From assembly GCF_014764705.1 (NCBI RefSeq), contig NZ_JACXXG010000012.1, positions 60,941 to 124,940 of the forward strand: a DNA stretch of 64,000 bases, read 5' to 3'. Shown here one piece after another: positions 35,621 to 44,679 of this stretch. This stretch comes from Stutzerimonas kunmingensis (lineage in GTDB: Bacteria; Pseudomonadota; Gammaproteobacteria; Pseudomonadales; Pseudomonadaceae). The position numbers and the translations under genes were made by a program. Under the pieces are notes generated by a model. That model saw only the letters and a list, made by a program, of their open reading frames with translations, was not told the DNA's origin and did not search any database. The stretch's first letter is position 1. Every line of letters starts with the position of its first letter.

Positions 35621-35731
35621 CGGGCGCGCTGCGGGAACAAATGAGGGTGCTTGCTGTCGCGGCGGTCCCGAGTCTGCCCCGTGACCGATGAAGCCTTGCC
35701 AACCGGGAGGGCGTTGGAAACCGTCGGTGTC

Positions 35732-36496
35732 TTAGCGCCGACGCCGCCAGAGGCGCCAGCCGAGCAGCATATCGTCAGCCATCGGCACCAGAGCCAGTGC
35801 CAGCAGCAAGGCGGCCAGCGGGACCGTGGCGATGAAGCCGAAATGCTTGAAGCCGGCTGCGCCGCTCAATCCGCCGATGAAGAAGCTCATCACCATCAGC
35901 AGGTTGATACGCAGGCGCTGTCGGTTGGCCCGAACCGGTGGCATGTCGTCATGACGATTGCGGTTGAAGTAGATCAGCCTGCCCAGCTCGATGCCGATGT
36001 CGGTCACCATGCCAGTGATATGGGTGGTGCGCACTTCGGCATTGGAGAGCTTGGTGATGATCGCGTTCTGCAGGCCCATGATGAAGCACAGCAGCACCAC
36101 GGTCAGCGGCACGAAGAAACCCGGAACCGTCATCAGCCGTGCGCCGAGGATACCGAACAGCAGCAACAGCGCGGCTTCCAGCGCCAGCGGTAGCGCGTAC
36201 TGGCTATGCAGACGGCGACGTCGCGAGAAATTGATCATCAGCGTCGAGCACATTGCGCCAAGAACGAACGAGAGCAATGCACCCAAGCCTGCCAGCGCCA
36301 GATCGGTGGCACCGAGGGCCAGGTTGTCGGCCATTGCCGAAACGATACCGGTCATGTGCGAGGTGTACTGCTGGACGGCGATGAACCCGCCGGCATTGGC
36401 GGCACCCGCGACAAACGCGAGGCACAGGCCGAGCTGACGATTGCTATGGGCGGACCGTCGGCGATCGGTCAGACGACGGGCGTACTTGATCGGCAT
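35732..36496 (-). CDS. DUF1275 (YoaK-type) membrane protein
   Basis: 254 residues with six hydrophobic segments; family signatures LAFVAGAANAGGFIAVQQYTSH-type (GGF near residue 36, TSHMTG), and GLQNAIITKL with THITGMVTDIGIELG. Members are widespread inner-membrane proteins of unknown function, possibly permeases. Confidence 0.88.
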   Translation of the reverse strand: MPIKYARRLTDRRRSAHSNRQLGLCLAFVAGAANAGGFIAVQQYTSHMTGIVSAMADNLALGATDLALAGLGALLSFVLGAMCSTLMINFSRRRRLHSQYALPLALEAALLLLFGILGARLMTVPGFFVPLTVVLLCFIMGLQNAIITKLSNAEVRTTHITGMVTDIGIELGRLIYFNRNRHDDMPPVRANRQRLRINLLMVMSFFIGGLSGAAGFKHFGFIATVPLAALLLALALVPMADDMLLGWRLWRRRR

Positions 36497-36571
36497 GGCA
36501 GGCTCGCGCTCGGCAGCAAAGCGGCGATTATAGAGCGGCCGGCCTGGCTGGATCGCGATTGGTGGATATTC

Positions 36572-38932
36572 TCAACGTCGTCGCCCGGCCTTGCGGCCGC
36601 CGCCGCGTCGTGCAGCCCGCGGTTTGCGCTGGCGTGACAGTTCGCGGGTGATGGCGTCGTTGAGCAGCTTGCGCGCGTCTTCACCGTCGTCGTGCTCGGG
36701 AAAATGCTCGGGCAGGCTGCGGGCCAGATGCAGGTAGGTTTCCACCACATGCAGGGTACTTTCCAGGCTGGACAGGTCGCTGCCGAGCAGTAGCTTGGGC
36801 ATCGAGATGGCGTGGCCTTCGGCGACTCGCTTGATCCAGCGCTGGGCATGCTGGCTGGCCGGGCTGTCGAAGCCGCCGCGGATCGGCGTGCAGGCGAACG
36901 TCCAGCGCAGCCAGAGCGGAATCTTCGGATCGTCGATCAGCTCGATCCATTCGGCCAGTTCGTCCGGCAGTACCGAGATAAATGCCTCGCCGTAGTTGAT
37001 ATTGCGGTTGAAGGTCAGCCAGGACCGCAGCAGGCTTGGCTCGCCCATCAGTTCGGAAATGGCGGACAGGTGATCGATGGATGGGCGCACCTGAAACTGG
37101 CTTAGGTCCACCGGCGCGTCCGGGCTGTTGAACAGGCGGCGGATGGACTTGAGCGTCTGCGGGTCCAGCGCGGTGATTTCGCCGCTGTCGTGGTGACCGA
37201 AGCGCCCGGCGCGGCCGCCGATCTGCTTGACCTCCTGCACCTTGAGCTGGCGATTCTGGATGCCGTCGAATTTCTCATCGGTATAGAAACAAAGCGTGTG
37301 CGCCGGCAGGTTGAGGCCCATGCCGACCGCATCGGTAGCGACCATGATGTCCGCCTCGCCCTCGCGGAAGCGCCGGGCCTGCTCGCGTCGTACCTCGGGC
37401 GAGAGCGCACCGTAGACCACCGAGACGCTTTTGCCGGCGCTTTCGAGCATGCCCTTGAGCTCCAGCACCAGCTTGCGGCTGAATGCCACCAGCAGCGAGC
37501 CGGGTTCCAGGCGTTCCAGCGTCGTGGCGTGGCGGGCGACTTCAACCGGCGACAGGCGCTTGGTGCGCTGCACCACCAGTTTGTCCTCGCACAGATCGCA
37601 AAGCGTGCGCAAGGAGGGTTCGATCAGCGCTGGCCCGGTCATCATCAGTTGCGGCGTATGGGCGCTGACCAGTGCATCGACCCAGGCCCAGCCACGTTGC
37701 GAGTCGGCCATCATCTGTACCTCGTCGACCACCACCACATCCCAATGCTGATGGCGGAAACGCGCGAACTCCTCCACGGTGCAGCAGAAGTGTGTGGCGC
37801 CTTCGCGGATGATTTCTTCCTCGCCGGTTACAAGTGAGCAGGGCACGCCCATCGCCTCAATGCGCTCCTGGTTTTCCAGCGCCATCAGGCGCAGCGGCGA
37901 CAGGTAGATGCCGTGCTCGGCCGCAGCCATCGCCTCGATAGAGCGATGCGTCTTGCCGCTGTTGGTTGGGCCGAGCAGGGCGGTCCAGCGTCGCGTCAGG
38001 CGCCGGGCCGGGTAGAGCTTGTGGTAGTGGACGAAGCGCGGGTTGTTCTCCAGCAGCACGGCAAACGCCATTTTTTCCTCGTGCTCGCGGCGGGCGGCGC
38101 GAATCGCCTTGCGCATGCGGCCGGGTTCCAGGGCGATGAGCTCGGTAAGACGCTTGTGCCCGAGCAGTTGCAGGTCGAAATCGCCGGCGAGCTCGAGCAT
38201 GCGCTCGAACGTGGCCTGCAGCTCGTCGCGATCCTGGCGCTTCCACGCCTCGACTTCCGCCACGCTGAGCAGATGATCCTGGCCGGAAGGAACCCGCCGC
38301 GCCAATTCGAGGGTGAGATTGCCGCGCTGCAAGGCCACCACGTAGCGCAGCTCATGGCGAATCTCGTTGAGGGTGGCGATGGCATGTGGCAGAAATTCAT
38401 CGACCCGTGGCAGTTCCGGGCGGATGCGCGCCAGGCACCGCTGCCGCTCGTCCTCGTCCATTTCGGCGAAGGGCCGTTCGAGCACCTGCAGCCGATTGCG
38501 CACATAGCGCTGCACGGCCTGTTTCAGGTTGTCGGCGAAATCGTCGCGCCGCGGGCTATCGTCCAGACGCAGCGCCCAGTCCGGCTCCAGCAGATGGACC
38601 GGCGAGCCCAGGCTGAAGGTCTTCTCGCTGCCGAACACATCCACGCTGCAGTGGATCTCGCCGAGATCACGACTGACGACCCGATCGAGCAACTCGTCTG
38701 CAGCAGGTGCCGCCAGCAGTTCATCCACCGCCTGCCCATGCAGCCCCAACCAGAACGCTTTGGCCGCGCGAGCCAATCCGACGATGGGATAGCCGACGTA
38801 CGGGGTGAACCACTTTTCCTGGTGATGCTTCTTCGCGGTGAATTCCGGATATCGCGCCGTTGCCCAGTCGAGGAAGCGCGCCAGACGTTCGAGCCTGATG
38901 GATTTGAACTGCTTGCCCCCGGTCTTGGCCAT
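36572..38932 (-). CDS. SUV3-like DEAD-box-related RNA helicase
   Basis: 786 residues. N-terminal 300 residues without known domain, then Walker A GPTNSGKTHRSIEAM, motif II as VVVDEVQMMAD (DEVQ in place of DEAD, as in SUV3), TGP motif, and helicase C domain VATDAVGMGLNLP and QIGGRAGRFG. C-terminal SUV3 region, and a Lys/Arg/Gly-rich tail (RKPRAARRGGGRKAGRRR). In mitochondria SUV3 works with PNPase; a role in RNA decay is likely but unproved. ATG at 38932 has AAGGTG upstream. Confidence 0.88.
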   Translation of the reverse strand: MAKTGGKQFKSIRLERLARFLDWATARYPEFTAKKHHQEKWFTPYVGYPIVGLARAAKAFWLGLHGQAVDELLAAPAADELLDRVVSRDLGEIHCSVDVFGSEKTFSLGSPVHLLEPDWALRLDDSPRRDDFADNLKQAVQRYVRNRLQVLERPFAEMDEDERQRCLARIRPELPRVDEFLPHAIATLNEIRHELRYVVALQRGNLTLELARRVPSGQDHLLSVAEVEAWKRQDRDELQATFERMLELAGDFDLQLLGHKRLTELIALEPGRMRKAIRAARREHEEKMAFAVLLENNPRFVHYHKLYPARRLTRRWTALLGPTNSGKTHRSIEAMAAAEHGIYLSPLRLMALENQERIEAMGVPCSLVTGEEEIIREGATHFCCTVEEFARFRHQHWDVVVVDEVQMMADSQRGWAWVDALVSAHTPQLMMTGPALIEPSLRTLCDLCEDKLVVQRTKRLSPVEVARHATTLERLEPGSLLVAFSRKLVLELKGMLESAGKSVSVVYGALSPEVRREQARRFREGEADIMVATDAVGMGLNLPAHTLCFYTDEKFDGIQNRQLKVQEVKQIGGRAGRFGHHDSGEITALDPQTLKSIRRLFNSPDAPVDLSQFQVRPSIDHLSAISELMGEPSLLRSWLTFNRNINYGEAFISVLPDELAEWIELIDDPKIPLWLRWTFACTPIRGGFDSPASQHAQRWIKRVAEGHAISMPKLLLGSDLSSLESTLHVVETYLHLARSLPEHFPEHDDGEDARKLLNDAITRELSRQRKPRAARRGGGRKAGRRR

Positions 38933-39026
38933 GATCGACACCTTTGCTGATCAGTCTTCTTTGTACGACTCGCGTTGCGCTCGTTTGCTCGGCAGACTGT
39001 GCGCTTTGGTCGACGATACGTACAAA

Positions 39027-39815
39027 TCAAACCCCTCGCTCTGCCGCATCGCCATCGTCACGGCGATCGTCCCCCAGCTGCAGCTTCAGGCTGCGCACTT
39101 CTTCAGTCAGGCATTCCACCTGTACCAGTAGTCGCTGCAGGGTTTCGCGGTCGGCCAGCTGGTCGCGGTTGTCTTCCTCGTTGCGGTCGGCGACGAACAG
39201 CGAACCGATGTAGGCCGCGAAGCTGCCGAACAGACCGACTCCGGACACCATCAGCAGCACCGCAACGATACGGCCCAGGGTGGTGACCGGATAGAAGTCG
39301 CCGTAGCCGACCGTGGTCACGGTGACGAACGCCCACCACAGCGCCTCTTCCGGCGTGTTGATCGAGCTTTCTGGGTTCGGCGCTTCCACCAGCAGCATGG
39401 TCAGCGCGCCAAACGCTACCAGCAGCATGGTTGCCGTGGCGGCGGAGGCGACGATGCCTTCGGCGCGGTTGCGGAACAGGATGCGCCAGATCAGCCGCAA
39501 CGACTTGATCGCCCGCAGCACCCGCAGAATCTGGAAGGCCCGAAACAGCTTGGCTGCCTGCAACCCGCCCGCCGGTACGCTGGCCAGCAAGTCGATCCAG
39601 CCCCAGCGCATGAAGCGCAGCTTGTCGTCGGCTTCCTGCAGGCGCATCCAGAAATCGATGAAGAAAAAGAAGCACACGATGTTGTCCAGATACCCGAGCA
39701 GAGTCGATACGTCGTCGGGTAAGTCGAACACCAGATCAGCCACCAGCGCACCGATCACGTAGACCGATAGCAGCAGGATGAAGATCTGAAAGGGTGTGAT
39801 GGCGCGCTGCTTCAT
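39027..39815 (-). CDS. Voltage-gated-type potassium channel
   Basis: 262 residues, six membrane segments, the S4-like LFRAFQILRVLRAIKSLRL, selectivity filter TVTTVGYGD in the P-loop, and a cytoplasmic C-terminal coiled coil (DRETLQRLLVQVECLTEEV). Single-subunit homotetrameric channel is expected. Physiological role unknown. Confidence 0.92.
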   Translation of the reverse strand: MKQRAITPFQIFILLLSVYVIGALVADLVFDLPDDVSTLLGYLDNIVCFFFFIDFWMRLQEADDKLRFMRWGWIDLLASVPAGGLQAAKLFRAFQILRVLRAIKSLRLIWRILFRNRAEGIVASAATATMLLVAFGALTMLLVEAPNPESSINTPEEALWWAFVTVTTVGYGDFYPVTTLGRIVAVLLMVSGVGLFGSFAAYIGSLFVADRNEEDNRDQLADRETLQRLLVQVECLTEEVRSLKLQLGDDRRDDGDAAERGV

Positions 39816-39902
39816 GAGTCAACCGGGTTCGTGGGGCAGGTGGGCGCGAGTTTAAAGCACACCGCGGTAATCGGGCCGGAACGATGGGCAGGAATGTTGG
39901 GT

Positions 39903-40652
39903 ATGGAAGTGCGCAAGATGGTTGGTATCGGCTGTGCCGGCTGGAGCTTGCCGCGCGAGGCGTGGCCGGCATTCGCTGAGCAAGGTACGCACCTGCAGCG
40001 CTACAGCGGAGAGCTATCGGTGGTCGAGATCAACAGCTCGTTCTACCGACCGCATCGTCCGGCCACCTATCGCAAGTGGGCGGCGAGCGTGCCGGAGGAC
40101 TTCCGCTTTTGCGTGAAGCTGCCCAGGCAGATCAGCCATGAGCTGCGCTTGCGCGAGTGTGACGAGGCACTCGGGCGCTTCCTCGGTGAAGCGACCGGGC
40201 TGGCTGAAAAGCTCGGTTGCCTGTTGTTGCAATTACCGCCATCGCTGGCCTTCGATCGGTCAGTGGCGGAGGACTTCTTCACCGCCATGCGCGCACGCTA
40301 CGACGGTGCACTGGTACTCGAACCGCGGCATGCGAGCTGGCTGGACGCCGGTGAGCTGCTCGAGCGCTGGCGTATCGCACGGGTGGCGGCTGACCCTTCG
40401 CCGCTTGCGGGTGGAGACAAGCCGGGCGGCTGGTCGGGCATGCGCTACTACCGACTGCACGGGTCGCCACGCATCTACCATTCTGCGTACTCGGCCGAAT
40501 GGCTGGAGCGGCTGGCTGGCGAGTTGCGGACTTCTGCTCGGTCCGGCGTGCCGTGCTGGTGCATCTTCGACAATACCGCCAGCGGCGCTGCGGTGAGCAA
40601 TGCGTTGGTACTGCAGGCGCTGGTGGCAGACGAAACCGCCTGGTCGCCCTAG
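39903..40652 (+). CDS. DUF72 family protein
   Basis: 249 residues, TIM-barrel-like DUF72: GCAGWSLPREAWPAF, VVEINSSFYRPHRPATYRKW, VPEDFRFCVKLPRQISHELR, YYRLHGSPRIYHSAYSAEWL and CIFDNTASGAAVSNAL. Function unknown; YecE in E. coli. ATG at 39903 chosen for the AGGA ten bases upstream; 39894 and 39918 are alternatives. Divergent from the K+ channel. Confidence 0.88.
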   Translation: MEVRKMVGIGCAGWSLPREAWPAFAEQGTHLQRYSGELSVVEINSSFYRPHRPATYRKWAASVPEDFRFCVKLPRQISHELRLRECDEALGRFLGEATGLAEKLGCLLLQLPPSLAFDRSVAEDFFTAMRARYDGALVLEPRHASWLDAGELLERWRIARVAADPSPLAGGDKPGGWSGMRYYRLHGSPRIYHSAYSAEWLERLAGELRTSARSGVPCWCIFDNTASGAAVSNALVLQALVADETAWSP

Positions 40653-41245
40653 CGCGGGATGATGCGTACGCGACCCGCAGTGTTGTCGCGCCGGGCAGCC
40701 TTTTCGTTTTCCGCGCGGCCGGGAATCGAGCCGAAATCCGCTCCGCGATCCGGTGTCGAGCTGCCGTCCAGTTCGCGCTCGTCGACGCTGATCGAGGTGG
40801 CGTCCGGGTAGCCGGTGGTCAGCGTCTCGGTGCTGGCGGTAACCGGGGTGGCATCGTCGTCGCCCCACTTGGCGCTGCGCTCGTCGATATCGATGGCGCC
40901 GTTGCGCTCCATGACACGCTCGACTGCGGAAACCCGGCTGTCGTCCTCCAGCGTCACGGTGACGATGGTCGATCCGCGGCGGGCCGCTTCGGGGTAACGA
41001 CCGGCATGCTGGCTCGATCCGTCGCCGAAGACCTTGTGAAAGAAACTGCCGATCTTGTCGGCCACTGTTGCGTCTTCACCCGGCTCTTCGCCGACCACTT
41101 CCACACGGCTGCTGTCGACGGTGTCGCTGTTGAAGGATGCCGATATCTGGATGTCGTCGCTGGACACTCCTTCGCTCACGAGTTCGGCTTTCACTTTCTC
41201 TGCTTCGGCATAGCGGTCGAAAGCGGCAATTAGAATCTGGGTCAT
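40649..41245 (-). CDS. Stress-related acidic protein, hypothetical
   Basis: 198 residues: MTQILIAAFDRYAEAEKVKA begins a domain resembling the general-stress (YsnF/YflT-N-like) fold, with GSTIVTVTLEDDSRVSAVERV following; the C-terminal third is low-complexity and charged (DERELDGSSTPDRGADFG). Soluble. Stops convergently against DUF72 with 4-base overlap. Role is a guess. Confidence 0.7.
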   Translation of the reverse strand: MTQILIAAFDRYAEAEKVKAELVSEGVSSDDIQISASFNSDTVDSSRVEVVGEEPGEDATVADKIGSFFHKVFGDGSSQHAGRYPEAARRGSTIVTVTLEDDSRVSAVERVMERNGAIDIDERSAKWGDDDATPVTASTETLTTGYPDATSISVDERELDGSSTPDRGADFGSIPGRAENEKAARRDNTAGRVRIIPR

Positions 41246-41425
41246 GACTTCACCTTTCATATGCAGCGAGGCTGCGGTGGCGGGCGTCTGGACCAATAGC
41301 GGTCAACGCATGGGTACTGATCCTTGGGCGCGGCAAGCCGCACGATGGTTCCGTTTGGACTCATTACCCGATGCTTCGCTTAGGGCTGGCCCCGACTCGA
41401 CCCCGGCGCGGCTTCCGGCCGCTGG

Positions 41426-42289
41426 CTAGCCGTTGACCACCTTGCCGCCATTGATATGAATGGTCTGGCCACTGACATAGGACGAGTCCTCGCAGGCCAG
41501 ATAGACATAAGCCGGACCCAGTTCGGAAGGCTGGCCGCAGCGGCCCATGGGCATCTGGCTGCCGAAGTCTTCGAGCATCTGCGGGTCGTGCTTGCCGAGC
41601 GACGGTGGCTGCAGCGGCGTCCAGATCGGGCCTGGCGCGATCTGGTTGACGCGGATCTCGCGCTCGATCAGCTGCTGTGACAGTGCCCGGGTAAAGCCAT
41701 CGATCGCGCCCTTGGTCGAGGTGTAGTCGACCAGCAGCGGGTGCCCGATAAAGGAGTTGATCGAGGTGGTGTTGATGATCGACGCACCGGCCTGCAGATG
41801 GGGCAGGGCGGCACGGGTGAGATAGAAGTAGCCGTGGATGTTGGTGGCGAAGGTCTTCTCCCACTGCTCGTCGGTGATGTCCTCAAGGCGGGTCTGGACC
41901 TCCTGGCGGCCGGCATTGTTGACCAGCACGTCCAGCCGACCGAAGGCCTTCACGGTTTGTTCGACGGCATCGTTGCAGTGGCGGCTGTCGCGGATATCAC
42001 CAGCGATCAACAGGCAGCGCCTACCTTCGGTTTCCACCATGCGCCTGGCGTTTTCGGCGTCCTCGTGTTCGTTGAGATACATGATCGCGACGTCCGCGCC
42101 TTCACGGGCGAAGTGCACCGCTGCCGCGCGACCGATGCCACTGTCGCCGCCACTGATCAGCGCGACCTTGCCGGCCAGCTTGCCACTGCCCTTGTAGCTG
42201 TCGCGGATGAACTCGGCCTGCGGGTGCATTTCGGTTTCGCGACCGGGCAGACGGTCCTGCTGCTGAGCGGGAATCTTCGGGTAAGCCAT
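41426..42289 (-). CDS. SDR-family oxidoreductase, YghA-like
   Basis: 287 residues. N-terminal extension (MAYPKIPAQQQDRLPGRETE, MHPQAEF) typical of the stress-linked YghA/GsiB-type group, NAD(P) site ALISGGDSGIGRAAAVHFAR, NNAG, catalytic Ser in TSINSF and YxxxK in YTSTKGAI. Substrate unknown; homologues are RpoS-type stress genes. Start ATG at 42289. Confidence 0.92.
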   Translation of the reverse strand: MAYPKIPAQQQDRLPGRETEMHPQAEFIRDSYKGSGKLAGKVALISGGDSGIGRAAAVHFAREGADVAIMYLNEHEDAENARRMVETEGRRCLLIAGDIRDSRHCNDAVEQTVKAFGRLDVLVNNAGRQEVQTRLEDITDEQWEKTFATNIHGYFYLTRAALPHLQAGASIINTTSINSFIGHPLLVDYTSTKGAIDGFTRALSQQLIEREIRVNQIAPGPIWTPLQPPSLGKHDPQMLEDFGSQMPMGRCGQPSELGPAYVYLACEDSSYVSGQTIHINGGKVVNG

Positions 42290-42651
42290 ACGTACTCCAG
42301 TCCTGAAATGGGTTCTGTAGGTACGGCTGGCGCTCGCCTGGAAAGTTTCGCCAGGATGCCGAACGGAAGTCAGGCAGCGGCAGAGCGCAGTGACGAACCA
42401 CCGGCAGCAGCGACGCCATCGCGGCCGCTCGTCGTGGCGCACGTTTGCGACCTGACATCGGCGGATGGCGGGCGTAGAATCCGCGCCGCTTCGACTGTCC
42501 TGCCCCTCGATTCCATCCGCTCCCGCTGCCATCCTGCTCGCTTCGCGCAAGCGGGCCGCGTGCGTCATGGCATTCGGGCAGGAACCGTCGCCCTTACACC
42601 CTCATTCGTCGCGCTTTGCTTCGACTGAATCGATACCAGACCCACTTCTCC

Positions 42652-43842
42652 ATGAACGAATCGCAAAGCTCCCCGGCCGGGAGCTGGCTCAGCGTGATCG
42701 CACTGGCGCTGGCCGCCTTCATCTTCAACACCACCGAGTTCGTCCCTGTGGCGCTGCTCAGCGACATTGGCCGCTCGTTCGACATGCCGCCATCCCAGGT
42801 CGGGCTGATGCTGACCATCTACGCCTGGGTGGTTGCGTTGATGTCACTGCCGATGATGCTGCTGACGCGCAATTTCGAGCGCCGCACGCTGCTCGTCCTG
42901 GTCTTTGTGGTGTTCATCGGCAGCCATCTGGTTTCGAGCGTGGCGTCTAGCTACGGCATGCTGATGCTCAGCCGGATCGGCATCGCCCTGGCGCACGCGG
43001 TGTTCTGGTCGATCACCGCATCGCTGGCGGTGCGTGTCGCACCCGCAGGCAAACAGGCGCAAGCCTTGGGCCTGCTGGCGACCGGCAGTGCGCTGGCGAT
43101 GGTGCTGGGCATTCCGCTGGGGCGCGTGGTGGGCGAGGCGCTGGACTGGCGCACCACCTTCCTGGCCATCGGCGTGATCGCCGCGCTGGTGCTGGTCGTC
43201 CTGGCGCGGACGCTGCCATCGCTGCCGAGCCAGAATTCCGGTTCGTTGCGCAGCCTGCCGGTGCTGTTCAAACGCCCTGCGCTGTTGACCGCCTATGCGC
43301 TGACCGCGTTGGTCATCACCGCGCAATTCACCGCCTACACCTACATCGAGCCCTTTGCGCAAACCGTCGCGCACCTGAGCGGCGACATGACCACCGTCCT
43401 GCTGTTGCTCTTCGGCGGTGCCGGTCTGCTCGGTTCGTTGCTGTTCAGCCGATACAGCGCGCGCTATCCGAGGGGCTTTCTGATCGCGGCGATCGCGGCC
43501 ATGGCGATCTGTCTGCTGCTGTTGCTGCCAGCCTCGCTTGACAGTTCGCTGCTCGGTGCGGTGGTGGTGATCTGGGGGATCGCGGGGATGTGCTTCGGCT
43601 TGGCCGTGCAATCGAAGGTACTGAACCTGGCTTCGGACGCGACCGACGTTGCCATGGCCATGTTCTCGGGCATCTACAACGTCGGAATCGGCGGCGGCGC
43701 CTTGCTCGGCAGCCTCGTTGTCAGCCATCTGGGGTTGCGTGAGATTGGCGTCGCTGCCGGCTTGCTCGCGGTCGCCGGCCTGTTGCTTTGCAGCCTTGCG
43801 ACCTATCGCTTAGCCAGGCCTGCCAGCGGCACGGCGGTGTAG
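42652..43842 (+). CDS. sotB: MFS sugar/drug efflux transporter, SotB-like
   Basis: 396 residues, 12 membrane segments, MFS motif region [38 protein letters not shown], and [18 protein letters not shown]. Matches the SotB/YdeA family that exports arabinose/IPTG-like sugars and related compounds. Substrate not proven. ATG at 42652 ([14 protein letters not shown]) chosen. Confidence 0.88.
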   Translation: MNESQSSPAGSWLSVIALALAAFIFNTTEFVPVALLSDIGRSFDMPPSQVGLMLTIYAWVVALMSLPMMLLTRNFERRTLLVLVFVVFIGSHLVSSVASSYGMLMLSRIGIALAHAVFWSITASLAVRVAPAGKQAQALGLLATGSALAMVLGIPLGRVVGEALDWRTTFLAIGVIAALVLVVLARTLPSLPSQNSGSLRSLPVLFKRPALLTAYALTALVITAQFTAYTYIEPFAQTVAHLSGDMTTVLLLLFGGAGLLGSLLFSRYSARYPRGFLIAAIAAMAICLLLLLPASLDSSLLGAVVVIWGIAGMCFGLAVQSKVLNLASDATDVAMAMFSGIYNVGIGGGALLGSLVVSHLGLREIGVAAGLLAVAGLLLCSLATYRLARPASGTAV

Positions 43843-43926
43843 CTGGGTTACGTGTGATCCGCTGCCGGGCTTGGTTGTTGCGGTGGGATCAGCAGGCTTC
43901 CGCAGAGCTAGCTTGGAAAGCTGTGG

Positions 43927-44652
43927 CTATTCATGCGTAGCGGTGCTTTCGAAAGATGCCTGCGGTGTGCTGTGGGCGGCCTGGGTGCGTGCGATATCCA
44001 ATGCCGCACGCTCCAGGCAGCGGCCGATTACCCGGTCACGATGCTGGTTGCTGCGGATGCCATCCAACAGGGCTAGAACCACATATGTAACCGTGGCTAA
44101 CGCCAGCACGAATACGATGCCTTTTCCGGCGATCCAGGTATCGGTCAGCTTGATGACGTCCGTCGACAGACTGACGATCGCCGATACCAGCATGACGATG
44201 ACGAGATTCTGGGAGACCCAGCGTTCCTGAGGTGGCGGGCCGGCGATCTCGGCGATGCGCGCCAACTCCTGAATGTCCGCTGCGTTGAGCCCGCGCTCTA
44301 CAAGGGTATTTCGGAACAGGGCGTAGCGCAGCAGTCCTTCGCGGCGTAGAAAACCGTAGCGGTTCAGCGTTTCACGGGCATAGATATCCCGGTAGTACCA
44401 CGCGCAATAGCGCTCCCGGGCCAGCAGCATGCCAAACAGAGCAAGCAGTGCGCCGGCCATGGCAGCCAACCCCTGCAAAGGTGACTGGCTATTGAGCAAG
44501 GTCCCAACCAGCAATATGCCCACAGCGATCGTCAGCGCCCAGGAAGGCCAGACCATGCGCAGCCCGCCATGCGTGAAGCTCGCCGTGAACACGCCGGGTT
44601 GGCATTGTCGATAGAGCGAGCGGATCTCTGCCCATGTCGCAAGTACAGTCAC
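43927..44652 (-). CDS. Hypothetical inner-membrane protein
   Basis: 241 residues, about four hydrophobic segments (WALTIAVGILLVGTLL, GLAAMAGALLALFGMLLA, LVIVMLVSAIVSLSTDVI, GIVFVLALATVTYVVLAL) with a cytosolic loop in the middle (ETLNRYGFLRREGLLRYA). No family recognised. Confidence 0.7.
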   Translation of the reverse strand: MTVLATWAEIRSLYRQCQPGVFTASFTHGGLRMVWPSWALTIAVGILLVGTLLNSQSPLQGLAAMAGALLALFGMLLARERYCAWYYRDIYARETLNRYGFLRREGLLRYALFRNTLVERGLNAADIQELARIAEIAGPPPQERWVSQNLVIVMLVSAIVSLSTDVIKLTDTWIAGKGIVFVLALATVTYVVLALLDGIRSNQHRDRVIGRCLERAALDIARTQAAHSTPQASFESTATHE

Positions 44653-44679
44653 GGCAGCGCCTCTCCGGATGTATGGACG

